Shown in pieces: positions 1 through 26,288 of a stretch of DNA of 64,000 nt. How positions within the stretch are numbered: the first letter of the stretch is position 1; each line of letters starts with the position of its first letter. The position numbers and the translations under genes were made by a program. Where the stretch lies: assembly GCF_032854445.1 (NCBI RefSeq), contig NC_088301.1, forward strand, positions 39,669,187 through 39,733,186, written 5' to 3'. The DNA is from Liolophura sinensis. Its lineage: Eukaryota; Mollusca; Polyplacophora; Chitonida; Chitonidae. The notes below the pieces were generated by a model. It did not search any database. It saw only the letters and a program-made list of their open reading frames with translations, and was not told where the DNA came from.

Positions 1-3000
1 CCAGAAGCGTTTGGCTCATCTTCAACTCAGCCTCATGACGTCTGGATATGTCTGGCAGGAAGGACCTAACAATCCACCAAAGGTAGTAAGAAAAAGCTGA
101 AAAGAAAGCATTTTTCAAGTAAAAGGTTGTGAAAAAAATCTGTTGCGAGTAACGCATACAACGAAAGAATATCTTCTATCACAATGAGCTGCATTTGATC
201 TTTATCTTGTAGCTGAAAACCATAATTACGCCCCTTTACACCGAGAAATCACCACTTAAGGATAGGGATTGAGTAGATCTTCAATATTTTATAGAAAATT
301 GCATGTTTTATAGTAAGAAATGTATAGATCCAACTTCTCGATGGAACATAGCTCAGATGACTGATTTTATCATATCCGAATAATTTTCATGAGAGGAAAT
401 GGAGTCCTTTCATATAAGCCACTAATCGAAAATTGTGTATTGTGCAAGTGCTCTTGCGGGGAAACATGTTATTGTATCAGACTTCATCTGGGTATTTACG
501 AAGTTTTGTATATATCAAGCCTGACATATATGTTCTGACTTGGTTTATAAATATTAAGGTCGAGTGTTGCAGCTTGAATAATTTGATGTCTTTTTTGTTT
601 TTATTGGGTTTTTTATTACTGTTTTTACATGGGAAGAAAAAGAATAGCATTGTACATAATCCAAATTTTGAGATAATACACAATGTTGAACTTAATGTGA
701 GGAAAAAAATCTATTTTCCTCGTCACACAGTGCTTTAGTTAACAAAGTCAGACTTACATGTGCATATACACGTAAGCGTATTTCAGATCGAAGTATCGTA
801 TCACTGACTGTACCTTGGAGATGTAGTATCCTTTCGAGATAAATGGTGCATGTTGCTTTTGTCTTGATTAGTATCTACCGGCGGGCCTTGCTATACCCCT
901 TTGGGAGGTATCCCAGGAAATAGGAGTTCCACCTGTGATTGGTTATTCAAGCTTGTTCATTGTAAACTGGGGAAAGAACGACGAGAATCGGCAAGTAATT
1001 AGGTTGATAGGTCAAAAACAATGAATTTTAACTATATAAACCCAAACCATTTGTATTACTAATTCTGTAAAGAGATGAAAAGAAATATCAATACTTATAC
1101 TGTAAGCGTACTTTGTAATATTCATGTCCCTTTCAACATTATCTCGGAAATGGGTCGAACGAAGCCAGTGGTTAAAGCGCTCGTTTTTTCATTCACTCCA
1201 GGAGATGTTTAAAATCATAAAACAAGGGTTTTAGTTTTGAATTCGGAATTTGTAGCTTGTTCTGCTCTCGCTGTGCGTTGAGCCTTGGTGGCAGGGAGCG
1301 ACGGATAACACTTTGGCGCAGTCTATAAATTTCATTGAAGACTACTTGTTTTCCATCAATATTTTGTGCATGTATCTGTCTGACACAGTGTTTATTTCTT
1401 TTACAGAGGCCTTGAGTTGGAGTAAGTATATGCGTGCATGCAGTTAAGCTAGAAATAGATAAAGAATTGACACAGCAGAAAACATCACTTACCTATAACT
1501 CAGCTTTACCTATACTGGATTTATCACTTACTAAGTATTTTTCTTCCGTTAGTAATTGTAAATAAATGGTTAATAATAAATGTTAAAAGTGTAATTAGGA
1601 ATTTTGAGCATAATCAGTGAACGCTTGATCAGTATGTTTTATAGGTATCTTCCATTGACAAAGTGCTATTAATTTTCTGTTCCAGAAATATTCGTTGCCT
1701 ATACACACCTTATTTCCATCCTGATGTGTTAAATTTCTTTTCCGTAACGTTGCGGATGGAGATGGATTTTGGGCCAGCTGCCAAGGTAACTCTTTTCCAT
1801 TTATGTGAAATTAGTGAAGAAACATTTTGCCTTTGACAAATTAACCATGCATATGTTTTGTAAATAAAGCGGATAATTGTTTTATATTTTCGGTGCATGA
1901 ACTTGATTGAATCACATCGTAACCGATGTGATTTCTTTCAGCAGTGGCAACATATTTGCATTTAATTGTTACATGTGTTGAGGATGAATGAAAAATATAA
2001 ATGTATACTTTTCAATACTAGGGCATTGTTGACGGCTTGAAGTGTATTGCAGAGGACAACGAAGAAGGGTTAATGTCGGCATTAGGAAGAATCGAAAAGT
2101 CTTTGGGCCAAATGAAGAACACGTTTTCTAAAGTACACAGTAAGCAAAATCTCACAGATGATCCTCTGTGCGTAGGATCAGGGTCATTTTAGGGTCACAA
2201 TTGTAAGATTGAAGGTCATTTGCTTGTGTATGTATATAGGCTATTAAACATGGGTAGTTGTAACCTCGCCCATTTTGGACAGGGATTTCGTGTTTTCGAA
2301 ATTGCACCAAATTACCCCCATCTCCTACACAGCCGTTATTCCATTTGAAAAACCCAATCAAACAGCTTCATAATTATCAGTAATTTACTGATATGCTGGA
2401 ATGCTGCAAAATTGTAGACACCATGCAGGCGACATTTCCTCATGGCTTTTTCATTTTCTTCTAATTCTTCAACGCCATGCTTTCTCTAGAATTTTTTACT
2501 CACACGATGACGATCTGTTTTATGGGTATGAATCAGAGTTCAATGGGAAAAAAACACCTTCGACCTTTCGCAAACTATTGACGAATTTCCCCACTGTTGA
2601 CTTACATACGAACACGATATTGGAAGACAAATGGTCTTCAAGGAAGGAACGAAGACTGCGGAAACGGTTTTACGAATGCTGTGGAGCCCTTAATGTCCTT
2701 AAGGACCCGCGAACAATGAGATAGAAATCGATACAAATTCCTTGGGATTCATACTACGAATCATGCCACTGAGTCATGCAGTCATGCTCCCAGTAGAGAT
2801 TTATATTTCTACAGCAGTAAAAAGTAAGCCAAGATTTTAAATATATATATCAATATATTTATTAATGTATGTCGTTAGTTAACCGATCTACATATCATTA
2901 ACGCCTTTGCTATCTAATCAAAGTAGGCCTATGTAACATCAGGAGACAATCCTCTGAGGACCCAAGTTGAAAAAAAAATGCTTTCCCTTGTTTCAGCACT

Positions 3001-6000
3001 GACAAGTCCAGAGGTCTTCTTCACCAAACTGGTGCCGTATTTTAACGGGTAAGTGACAAGTAACTACTTATCTCAGGGGAGTTTATACGCTCCCACGCAA
3101 CAGCTAGCAACGAAACATTGAAATTCCGTGGGATTTAATGGCTTGATGAGTTTCAGTTAACTGATGTTCAATTTAGTGCAAGTGTAGATGATACATGCAA
3201 ATTCTAAACAGACAGCGTAATCAGATAGTTTTATCGAACATGCATGTTCCGAAATGACCTTGTTGCTTTACTGTAGAGTATATATGGCTCTTTGGTCTAA
3301 AGATATAGCGTAAAATGAAATGTATGTTTTCAGATTCGGTGAGGAGGGATCTCCCTTGCCTAACGGACTCATCTTTGAAGGTGTGAGCTCTACGCCCGTC
3401 AAGGTACAGATCTGATTAGGTCAACTGTTCCGAGTTAGTGTTTGGAGGACTGAGAGTGCTATGTGCTGTATTTTCTTCATTGTCAAGAGAATATAGATGA
3501 CAAAATTTTAAGCACATCTCACTCTCGGGCAAATAACATTTTTTTCATCAATATTTCATGAATGAACATTTTTTCGTGAATATTGTTCGATTCTAGCATT
3601 GTCATTAGAGTCTAATCAGAAAGGAGTAGATTATAATGGATAATGTAGCAAGGGAGGAAGGATAGACGGCATTCAGATATTATTCTGATTTTTCAAACTA
3701 CTAAAACACGTATATGCAGGTGAAGTATAGGTCAATTTAAGCTAAGCTGTCCGTCATTTGTATACCACCCATGTATGGGCGTTCCAAGTCGACATACAAT
3801 CGCATGCAAGACCCTTTTCCAAAACAACCTAATCACTAGCTCCCAAAGGAATGCGTAAATAATATATGAATAGTAAATAAAGCTGGTAACAATAGAGTAG
3901 CAGTCAATATAGTTTCTAATGTTCCAAGGAAGACTGTCGATACATTAGAAATGACGTCCAATTCAGATTTCAAACTCGTATAGTCTGTGAATAATTTCTA
4001 CTACAAACAGATCTATATTGTCTATTGTAAATTCGAAGATTTATTTCACCGGCTCGGCAATACTGGGCTTGATTCTTTAAAGTAAATATCAGGTGATGCA
4101 TTGTATCGCCTTGTAAGTGAAAAGTATCAAGCTTGAAAAAGAAGTCGGATCTAAAACTGACCATGGACGCGTGAATAAAATCAAGATAGAAGATTAAGAG
4201 TAGGTCGCAATGTGTGTGCGCACAACCACCGTCAAAATCTCGTTGGAATCTCGTGAGCACTATTATCAGAAGGTCACGCGGTTCTTACATTGCGACCTTA
4301 TTGCCAAGTCTATTTCCCGCTTACGTATGCGCTATACTAGACCATATGGCGACTGAATCTCGATTACAGTTATCTGTTTATACAGTGTCTATTAGTCTTT
4401 CCTGCAAAAATTTTGTTCAGTGGTGTAAATTTCCATAATTCTGTATGGATTTACAGGCTCCGCGTGCATCAGGTGCCATGACGTGCACCCTGCAAGCCAC
4501 AGATGCCTTCCTTGGGGTCAAGCATAATCCAGGTGAAACTCTGTGTAAATTCTATAACATAATGAAGGCAATCTTTCCAGTCTGTTATAAATACGCATAG
4601 AAAAGGCAAGTTTGGAATTCTATCTTGTCCATTTTAAATATGAATAAATTTATAATTATTTTGAGATATATGTCCTTGCAAGTTCACCTATATTCTAACT
4701 TTGCTAATGTGCTTTAGAAAACTATTAAGAAAGTTTAATTGACGAAAAGTATGCACCAAAAGGTGACCATTTCAAGTATATATAGTAAATTTTCACCTCG
4801 TCGTAATATCTAAGTATATCCAATAACTAACGATCGGTGGATCCCAGATTACAAATGTTATTTTATTTCCTCGCCCAAATTATTAGGCATACAAAATCTT
4901 GTTAACTTATTCCTGTTTGCCCTGTTTCATGATAGAGGCAAGGATGTTTATGGAATCGATACGAAAATCTTTTACACCGTGCCATAAGAAGTTTGTGGAA
5001 AAGCTGGAGAGCATGCCTTCCACGCGGGATTACGGTATGTCAGTTGCAGGAGCGGTGTCAGTGAAATTTGTGGACAATGTATGTTTGATAAAAATTGGTT
5101 TTTCTGAGTATAATGTCCAGAAGTATCTTTGTCACTCGATGAGAGTGGTTGGCGAGGCTGTCAAATTTAACACTGAAATTTCATTGTATTAATGAATTGA
5201 TTTCTGACAGTAAAACAGCTATGTTATGCAAATATAGGTACCGGTAGTAGCTATATGAAAGGTACAATCGATATGTATGTAAGACTCTTATATGTTCATT
5301 TTACAACGCTATAATCAGAAGAACTCTGCTATTAGGATTTATAGTTTATTATCATACTCTTTATTGGTTTGTACAGTAAACAGAAGCGAAAACGAGTTTC
5401 TTAAAGTGGCTTACGATGACTGCCTTTCGGCGTTGGTAGATTTTAGGAATTACCACATACGGATAGTCGCAAAGTAAGTTGTTGAACTTGAACTTAGAAT
5501 ACTGTTAACTAATTAGAAAGACGTCATTAGAGAATTTAACCATTACCCTATACTACCTGTGGTCCTCTGTACAAATTAGATTCAATGCTTGTGTACACCA
5601 AAGAAGTGATACGACTGTTAAATGTTTATTTATTTGTTTATTTCACTTATACGAAATATTTTTCTTATACAACGGCGGCCACAGCATACCGGTCGGAGGA
5701 ATTCGAACAGAGCCTTGGGAATCCCACGAAAACCAGGTTGCCGGCAGACCTTACCACGTACAAGTGTTAAATGAGGTTTTGCTTTACCTGAGGGTTAACG
5801 TCATATCCTTCTTGTAGCAAGTCTGTCCTCATATTTATGATGCTGCCTCACCGAAATGCTATACCGAAGTTATCAGACATAACGCCTCCACATGCATTCT
5901 CGGCTTGATATGAGTATACTGTGGCTAAGTTAGAGTATACTCGTATCATGCCGACCAGTTTTTGGCACATCTTTTGCTGTGCGTCAAGCAAGATGATTTC

Positions 6001-6409
6001 TAACATGTTGCCTTACAATACAGGTGTTGCAACTTTTTCTTTCACAGATATGTTATCGTGGTGGGAGCTAAAGAGAGGAAGAAGGATAAGACTATGATTA
6101 ACCCGTTTCCTAAGTCGCCGGAAGGAGCTTGTGAGTTAAATATTGCAAAATTAACCTGTAAAGCCTAAATTAGTGCACTGTTCTCCCTGTCCATGTTTTT
6201 TAAAGCCTGATGTTAATTCATAGAAGTACACAGAGATATGTGTAAAAAACATAAAACTTATTTCACCGACGAACTTATTTGTGGAACTGAACGTGTATGA
6301 AACAATGTATAAGAAGAAGTACAATTGTGTCTATTCAACAGATCCCATGCCACTGCTCAAGAAGATCAGGAGTGAGTCTGATGAGAGCAAGTCTTTGCAG
6401 AATAAGTAA
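1..6409 (+). CDS. IDO: Indoleamine 2,3-dioxygenase family heme protein (5' partial, 12 exons)
   Basis: Exons: 1-82, 872-990, 1407-1421, 1686-1785, 2022-2139, 2997-3048, 3334-3403, 4457-4532, 4936-5034, 5377-5473, 6048-6130, 6342-6409 (TAA at 6407-6409). All phases agree and give 325 codons. The first exon reads RLAHLQLSLMTSGYVWQEG, matching the N-terminal part of the IDO fold, and later exons carry PLPNGLIFEG, DAFLGVKH, SMPSTRDY and FRNYHIRIVAK. IDO enzymes cleave tryptophan with a heme; the His in NYHIRIV aligns with the proximal heme ligand (human His346). The segment FFTKLVPYFNGF aligns with human FFSVLRIYLSGW, so the substrate-binding Arg231 is Val here. About 90 N-terminal residues are missing because the window starts inside the gene. 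The C-terminus is short and Lys/Ser-rich. Family assignment is firm; catalytic function is uncertain, since some gastropods use IDO-derived proteins as myoglobin. Confidence 0.93.
1407..1421 (+). other. IDO: 15-nt microexon of the IDO-family gene
   Basis: The 15 bases AGGCCTTGAGTTGGA lie between a TTTTACAG acceptor and a GTAAGT donor. In phase they encode GLELE and restore alignment with the human segment GPLTYENM. Without it the join (R then NIRCLY) is still in frame but five residues short of the family. Confidence 0.8.
2465..2600 (-). repeat. Old SINE-A copy in IDO intron 5
   Basis: The stretch resembles a strongly diverged SINE-A on the minus strand: AATTTTTTACTCACACGATG followed by GGGAAAAAAACACC and GAATTTCCCC match the order of the conserved blocks in the copies at 41240 and 48433. 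The 107-codon ORF over it is a by-product. Confidence 0.45.
5618..5765 (-). repeat. Truncated SINE-A copy in IDO intron 10
   Basis: TTATTTATTTGTTTATTTCA is followed by the blocks ACAACGGCGGCCACAGCATA, CCCACGAAAACCAGGTTGCC and CAGACCTTACCACGTAC, in SINE-A order read from the tail. The tRNA-like head is missing. Confidence 0.7.
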
Positions 6410-6580
6410 CCGCCAGAGTGTAGTGTATGGTGCTCTGTTACATGTATCTACATGTACTGCCTCGTATGGAGGACATACAAGGTTACTGTCATTGACCTCT
6501 AAAATGTGTACACCTATCTCGTATATATCATTCCCTAAATAATTTTCTTCGTCACGCTGCCTCGAATGGAGTTCTAACCG

Positions 6581-6586
6581 AATAAA
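6581..6586 (+). terminator. Candidate poly(A) signal of the IDO-family gene
   Basis: This AATAAA lies about 170 bases after the stop codon at 6409. Signal and spacing are typical, but nothing in the sequence proves its use; further A-rich AATAAA-like runs follow near 6673. Confidence 0.4.
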
Positions 6587-7494
6587 AACCATTGGCGAAA
6601 AATGTTAGAAAAGGCAAAGATTCACATAATTCCTCGAAACAAGTTCTTGTAGTGACGGCTCGGGTTTGAAAAAATAAAATAAAAATATTAATTCATCATA
6701 TTACACATCAACGTGTTTTTAGGTGTATCATGTCGAAAACTGCTTAATGCATGGTTCCTCTTGTAATTTCGGTCCAGTTGAATGGATGTTTTGTTTCTTG
6801 TAATTATGTGAAGATGAACAATCTTCATGATCGTCACACATCCAAAATGCAGTGTTAATTCATTTACCGAGTTTGATTTTTAACGTGACGCCAACACGGT
6901 ATATCACTACTCTAGTATTGTGGATAGTCAGATTATAACAGCAGTCAGGTTGAACAGGGTAATACAAAGTAGAGGCTGTATATTGAATCACCAGTTAAAT
7001 ACACTATTTAAAATACAAAGGACATTACATGAGCTCTGTCACGCGTTATTACTTACGATACGTTGCTGGAAATGGATCCGTGCCCGTACATCAGAATGGC
7101 TGACTGAAATTTCTAAAGAAATGTATAGAGGCTATACCGAATATATGTGGCGAAAAAATAACGATAAGTGCAAATATAAATTTTTGATGTTATTTTGTAT
7201 AACAGCCCAAGTAATTATCTTTCACAAAATTTTGATAAATTGCATGTATCACCGTTTATAATGAACTTTTCAAAATTTATAAACCAAATCCTATTATAAC
7301 TTTTTTTTTAAACTTTATAATCATTCTAACAATATAGATGGTATACCGGTCTGAAAATTTACATTTACTGAAAGGCAAAGATTTCTAAAAACAGTTTTAT
7401 TTGCAATTGAATATATTTGTAATTTGCATGGTATGGAATAAATTTACAACAAAAAAAAATAGCTGCAATCACTCAAACTACAGTTTTGATTTGA

Positions 7495-7690
7495 TTACTT
7501 GACTGACGTTTACGTCGTCCTCAAGAATATTTCACATATACGACTGCTGGCAGCGTTATGGTTGGAGGAAAAAGGGAAGGGTCTGGAGAAATACACGACC
7601 ATCTGCAGCTAGCTGTCAGGCCTTCCCATGCACGTACCGTACAACCATGAAACCAACATGAGCTGGACTTGAGCTCATAGTGGACGCATC
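7495..7690 (-). repeat. SINE-A copy
   Basis: Conserved blocks CCTCAAGAATATTTCACATA, CACGACCATCTGCAG, CAGGCCTTCCCATGCACGTA and CATGAGCTGGACTTGAGCTC occur in tail-to-head order. The tRNA-like head beyond the B-box region is lost. Confidence 0.75.
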
Positions 7691-7793
7691 TATGTATTTG
7701 GAATTCTGGAATTAAGAATGGACCAAAACAGATATTGTATATAACATCTTATATAACAACAAGTGTGTGTTGCTGAAGACGAAATATTTCAAA

Positions 7794-8048
7794 ATGAAAA
7801 TGTTCAGACTAAACGCACAGAGAGCTATGACCATGGGATTGCATGTTGTCTTCTGTGCTATTGTATTGTTGCTTAGCAGTTGGCTCTTTCCATAGATTCG
7901 GGTGGAAGTCAACCAGAAAGGTGTTTCGATGGCGAAAAATTGTTCTACAGAGCAGGCAATGTTTTTTCGGGAACCAACCGTAAAGCCTCAGTGTCTGGAA
8001 GACAGCTTTACATTGATATCGAATGAAATACGTTGTACATGTTTGTAA
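7794..8048 (+). pseudogene. Broken ORF with an N-terminal hydrophobic segment
   Basis: From the ATG at 7794 the frame encodes a basic start (MKMFRLNAQRAMTMG) and then a hydrophobic stretch (LHVVFCAIVLLLSSWLF) like a signal anchor. It stops at TAG 7893-7895, and the same frame then stays open for 50 codons to TAA 8046-8048 (includes CSTEQAMFFREP and PQCLEDSF). Either the stop breaks an old gene for a type II membrane protein, or the TAG is part of a 3' splice site (CCATAG) with the upstream exon misread. More decayed coding-like sequence may follow near 8060-8200. No family was recognised. Confidence 0.3.
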
Positions 8049-11000
8049 ATAAGATATAGCACATCCTCAAATGGGCGGAGGAAACTGGAATGCCCACATT
8101 AAACAACTGACCATTGGCGAGTTACTAGTGACCTCTCCCACTTGTGATTTACGCCATATACAGGGGAGGCACATGGTCTCCGACATACTGCATTAAAGAC
8201 TATACAAGAGAGCACCGTCCAACGATGGAAACAGAGGAATCTAGAATAACTCGCTTTCGTAAAATGAGACTGAAGAAAGGTGTAGTGTCACCGAAAGATT
8301 GAAAGACAAGCACCTTTAGCCAGTGTCCACCACCGCACCAATAATTCGCCTCCCAAAGGCACCAACACGGAGACACCATGTAGGTGTTGTGCATTACCAA
8401 TGTTACCATTCTGGGACCCAACACCATATCCAGTTGTATGTAGATCAAACCGGGATCAGAAAACTCTGGATTCTGGACGCATAAACCCACCAACATCGTC
8501 GCAAGAATAGCTGCAAAGACGGACAGAGCGTACAGTCTCTTTAAGTGATAAGGGGAGTATGTTTATCGTGTTGAATTAGATCGACACTAGATATATGAAC
8601 AGTTGCACTCAAAGCGCCACTGAGATACACATTTCAATATCGACAACTTATATCCTAGAATTTTCACTCAGTCGTCTACAACATACATTGCGTCTTTCCT
8701 ACATCTTTGAAAACTGTTCACTTCTCCTCTTTGTATCGTTCCGTCCGATTTCCTTACTTTATATACTTTCTTCACCGAAGAAAGACATAAACACAACGTT
8801 CAGTCGTTACAGAATCTATAATTTTGTGAATTCATTTTTGTCCACTACATATCTTGTGCCTTTCAACAATCACGCACAAAGGCAATAGGTTTGTTATAGG
8901 TCAGATCATTAGATTACCTTAGCTTTTGTTTATAAACTGGCTTGTTCTTAATACTGTCATCAGGTTTTGACCAAATTTAATATTAGATATCCACATAAAT
9001 CGGATTTTATAGTATAGCCACAATTTTAACACATTGTACGAGTGGGCGGGGTTGGTTACCTGCAATGCCATGTATGTATTTTTCGAGTTGTCACTTTGTT
9101 TTGCCAAATTGATGAAGAATTGTTATCAAGTATACTGCCATGAATCTATGCACCATTTTTTCTTTCAGTCGTCTTCACATTGTCAGAATCGATTGTAAGG
9201 CAATTATGGCCCTTTTGTGCAAACGCTCCCGGGTCGTTTGATTTTTATTTGATTGAGCTATAACGTCGCTTTCAACACGGTTTTAGTCTCATCGCGATTT
9301 TATATAGTTCTAAATAGTAAGAAAGGTCGATGCCATCTGTAGTGTGGAAGCCCTTTGACTGGAAGCCATGCGGAAACCACCGATGGCGCCCTACTCAATG
9401 ATAGTAAACTTGTACGGTAAAACGCAGTAATTGCATATGATGCAGTAAGAACAGTCTGAGTTTAAGAGATCTGTGTCTTAATCCCAGGAACAACACTAAC
9501 ATTGCGACGAAAATAAAATGAAGCCGAGTTTATCCAAAATTTATTAAATCGTGAAAGACACAGAAATGTTGAATGTGATGCCCCTTTGAAATATTTTAAG
9601 ACAAAAAAAACAAAAAAACACAATACCAGGAATGAATCATAATCAAAACGTATGTGTATAAAAGTTATTAGATATATGTACACTGATTATTAAATGATTG
9701 AGCTCTGGAAAGATGCGGCATAGTTCTGTTGAACTGATAGCGTATAATAGGATATATCATGCGTTTGTCTATTCAATAGATTGCATAACACTTCACTTAA
9801 CTTCACCCATTAACTTGCACATCACGCCATCAGGCTGATTTCTAACCCAGAGTTTGTCATTATGGTAAAAGAAAACACTTTCATTAAAAATTACAGCAGA
9901 CTCATCGATTTATTAGCCACATATCGATGCCTCAGTTTTAAACCACATTATTATAGGCAACGGCACATCGCAGTATATACTCAGCCCAGTACACACTGGA
10001 CTAAGTTTCAAGTCAATGTTGTCACCATTCGTATATACATTACGTAATTTTAGGTAACACATCTGCAATTTACATACATCTCACATAACCACTAACAGTT
10101 AATATTAGCATGCTTTTAAATATGGTCAAGTAACATTTTAAATGCATATCTATACCTCACCTTCCGGATTTTAATAACCACGTAAAAATGAAAAAACAGT
10201 CATGCATACATGTTTATTGAATGATAAGCATGTCCGTTTTAATGAAATCGACAATAGGTCATGAAATAAAATAGTATTGCAATATACGTGCATGTCTCTT
10301 TCACACCAAATTTGTTTAAATCCTGATTAAAAGTTCTGGAGAAATCCACCAAGTTTATTCACTGTTAAACTATGCAAATACGGACGAAAACATAAACGAG
10401 CGGACGGAGAAACTGGTCTTAAAGCCCTTGTCATTAGAACATTACAAGCTTCAAATTAAATTTGATTAACAAATATATTCAGAGAGTGACGTAATGGATG
10501 GATCCAGCACTGTAAGAATTGAATGCAAATCTATAGCTTGAACCACTGTATGTTGTTACAGTAAATCATGTTGTAAATATTTTACACCATTTTCCAACGC
10601 AATCCTGCACCTATGTGGTATAATTTTACTCTAGTCGATGTTTTTTTTAAAAGCATTGTCTGTAAAACTGTAGCGGTCTGACCATTTACAGCGCAGTTTG
10701 CTGTAAATGTACAGTTTTTTGTTTGTTTGTTGGTTTTGTAGATATGTACATTTTGTTAATTTGCAATGGAGTTAATTGAATGTTTACAATGGTATATGTG
10801 GAAATATGCTACTATTTTGGGTGTAAATATTAAACAGCACATCTTGTACATCTACAGTGAAAAGAACTGGTCACAAAATTGCCAGCACTTTTCACTGTAA
10901 AACTACAGTGAAATTTGTCACAGTGACAATACTTCCGATGGCGCACCACCCCTTCTCGTGACAACGTTACATTTCACGCATTCTCGGTGAAAGCAATTGT

Positions 11001-11148
11001 GACCTCATGACGTCACAGAAAGATTGAATATTTGTAACCAATGTGTGGGTCACACGGTTTGCCTATTTACAAAAATAATGCTTATTATTTGACAACTGCG
11101 TGTTTTTCATTGACAGTTGGAAAGCTCTATTACACTAGGTTTCTTTTA

Positions 11149-23909
<12,761 letters not shown>

Positions 23910-26207
23910 CGTGCGGCGATTTTACAGAATTTTCCTCGTACCAGTCCTTAGATTCATATCTTTGATCTTCTGTTGTCGAAATCTAATGACTGGATAATTA
24001 AAAAGTGTTCATGATTATCAAAATGTAACGATATCATGACCATTTTTGTTCATAATGATTATATTTTTGAAAGAATCATGGAGGTTTCTCGTTGATATTC
24101 ATAAGCATCATAGACAATGACATGTGCGTTTGCTGCATGGTTATAGGCTCGAAGAAAAAAGAAAAAATATGAGACAGAAAAGGAAAAAGTCGATACAAAG
24201 GGGAAGGCGAAACAATCACCAGTATATCAACATCATATCTTCAAAAGAATATAAATACATGTGCATATAAAGGCATAAGTTTTGGACTGTAAACTGTTCA
24301 CGCGTCTGTCATTCAGTACGGAACCATAAGACAAGGCCTTATATTCACACATAATAAGCCGTCTGTAAACAATTTCGAACATTTCAAGCATTTCGAACGT
24401 TATATCTTCAATACTCTTTATTAATACATGTAGGCCTATGTGTTAAAAACTGAATGGAGCTACAGGTGACAAAGATCAACAGAACATCTAATTCAAGTAC
24501 CGGTACACAAAAGATGTGACTGTGCAAGAGAGAACGTGAGCTGGGCAAGTTACGATCCACAAGCTAAACTTTGAATACTATTATATTGAATATTTAGTTA
24601 TGATTGAACTCTATTTTGTTTCAGAACTGTATTTAGATTTACTCGACCTGGCCTGGAGACATGTGAGTAGTACCGGTATATTTCCATTCACATCTCATGT
24701 GTATGACCATGCCACTTCGTATTAAGCCTTCCCATTGTTCCCACAGACTGAAGACATTAGCCAGGAGTGTATACTGTAAATAGGCACTCAAGCTTGACCG
24801 TGACTCCAGCCAGTCTGTGTATAGTGTAACACATAACTTTAAACTGTATGCTTTATATCCTGAATGTTATTTAATATAAAGATTCCCGCACTCTACGATA
24901 ACCATGCAGATTAAGAATCACACGTTCATAAACTATGTACCATCGGTATCGAGGCTGATTTTTCTACCAATATTGTTAAATATGTATTTTGTTAAACATA
25001 TTTTACATTCTAGCGTGCTGTCTAAAAATGAAATCTATGAATGTCCCTAAATGGGTGACATAATGTTAAAACACTTAGTGAACACTGCTGGTCCAATGAG
25101 CTATCAAATGGGGAATCTAGTATTAAAAATTGAAGTCGACATTTCACACTCTTTTTATGGTACTGATGTGTCCTTAAAATAAACCACTATTATTATAAAC
25201 CACGCATTATAAAGCACGTAGTATATATATTGGCATTTATATTCAGTTATTGGGTATTTAAGATTGCTGAAGCATCAATATAGACTAGTGGAAGAGTTAG
25301 CCTAAACGCATAACACTTTACACACATAAACGATAAATTTCGAAACTAAAGTGTGAACTCACTGTGTGCTGTAATTCACGGCTGTCCCACATCCTGCCTG
25401 ACATTATGAAGTCCTGTATTGCAAATGATATACACCGACCTAACAGTTCACTGACTATACTACACTGAAAAAGACGCTTAGTCACACGGTTAATATAAGT
25501 GAATTGTCCAAAAGATGTAGGTATACGAATGATTCAAAACAGATAATCTCACCACTGTATCGTAGACCTACATATATAGGTTACATGTTGGAATCTACAC
25601 TTGTTACTCTCTCTCGGTAACTGATCCGAACGGCGACATTTCAACCATAACTGCAGCCCCTGTAATTAGATGTTTTATAAATGTCACATACGTTGACTCA
25701 GGGGACAGTAATCAATTCAGAAGAAGGAAGTCTACCGATACGTGTAGTCCTAGCTGTGTGTACTGTTAAACGCGTATACGCTAACCCACATAAGCCTATA
25801 TACCGCTCTTATCATTTGGGTGACTGTATATATCCTGTATATGTATATGTCAGACCCATTCACTCTATGGGGAATTCCTATTCAGTCTGATTTTCAGAGG
25901 CCTCGTCATTCTCCGATCAAGCCAGGTTATCAGTCTTGCAATAGAAACAAGATGTGTTGTCAGCACAATGGGAACTCAGTTAGGATGAAAGAAAACAGTT
26001 TCGAGTACAAGCGAGAAGGCAAAGAGGAGCTTACATCACGTATCAAAAAGGTTTAAAAAAATAAGTGCGTATGTGTTATGTAACAGCTAGCTTGAACATT
26101 AAGATTGCTGTACTACTAAGATGTATTATCGTCGTCTGCAAGGAATACATATAATCAACATATATTGAATTTCCGACTGAAACAACCATCGTGGAATCAG
26201 TGAAAAC

Positions 26208-26288
26208 ACTGGTTCGAATGAGATTCGAACTCACAACATATCAGGGTCTAGCCCCACCTATCGTCCAATTGAGCTATTAAGCCAGATG
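26208..26288 (-). repeat. tRNA-like sequence (degenerate tRNA or tRNA-derived repeat head)
   Basis: On the minus strand, CTGGCTTAATAGCTCAATTG has an A-box-like TAGCTCAATTGG, and 40 bases on GAGTTCGAATCTC fits a B box and T-arm. The two acceptor-stem halves do not pair well, so a working tRNA is unlikely. Confidence 0.5.

Larger units (their letters stand above)
6410..11148. other. Convergent intergenic region between the IDO-family and ankyrin genes
   Basis: Apart from the SINE-A copy at 7495-7690 and the broken ORF at 7794-8048, no supportable gene is seen. ORFs such as 6920-7261 and 8595-8888 have no recognisable domain and AT-rich composition. Between about 10560 and 10930 short CTGTAAA / TTTACAG / ACAGTGAAA motifs recur in both orientations, which suggests a decayed repeat. 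Confidence 0.6.
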
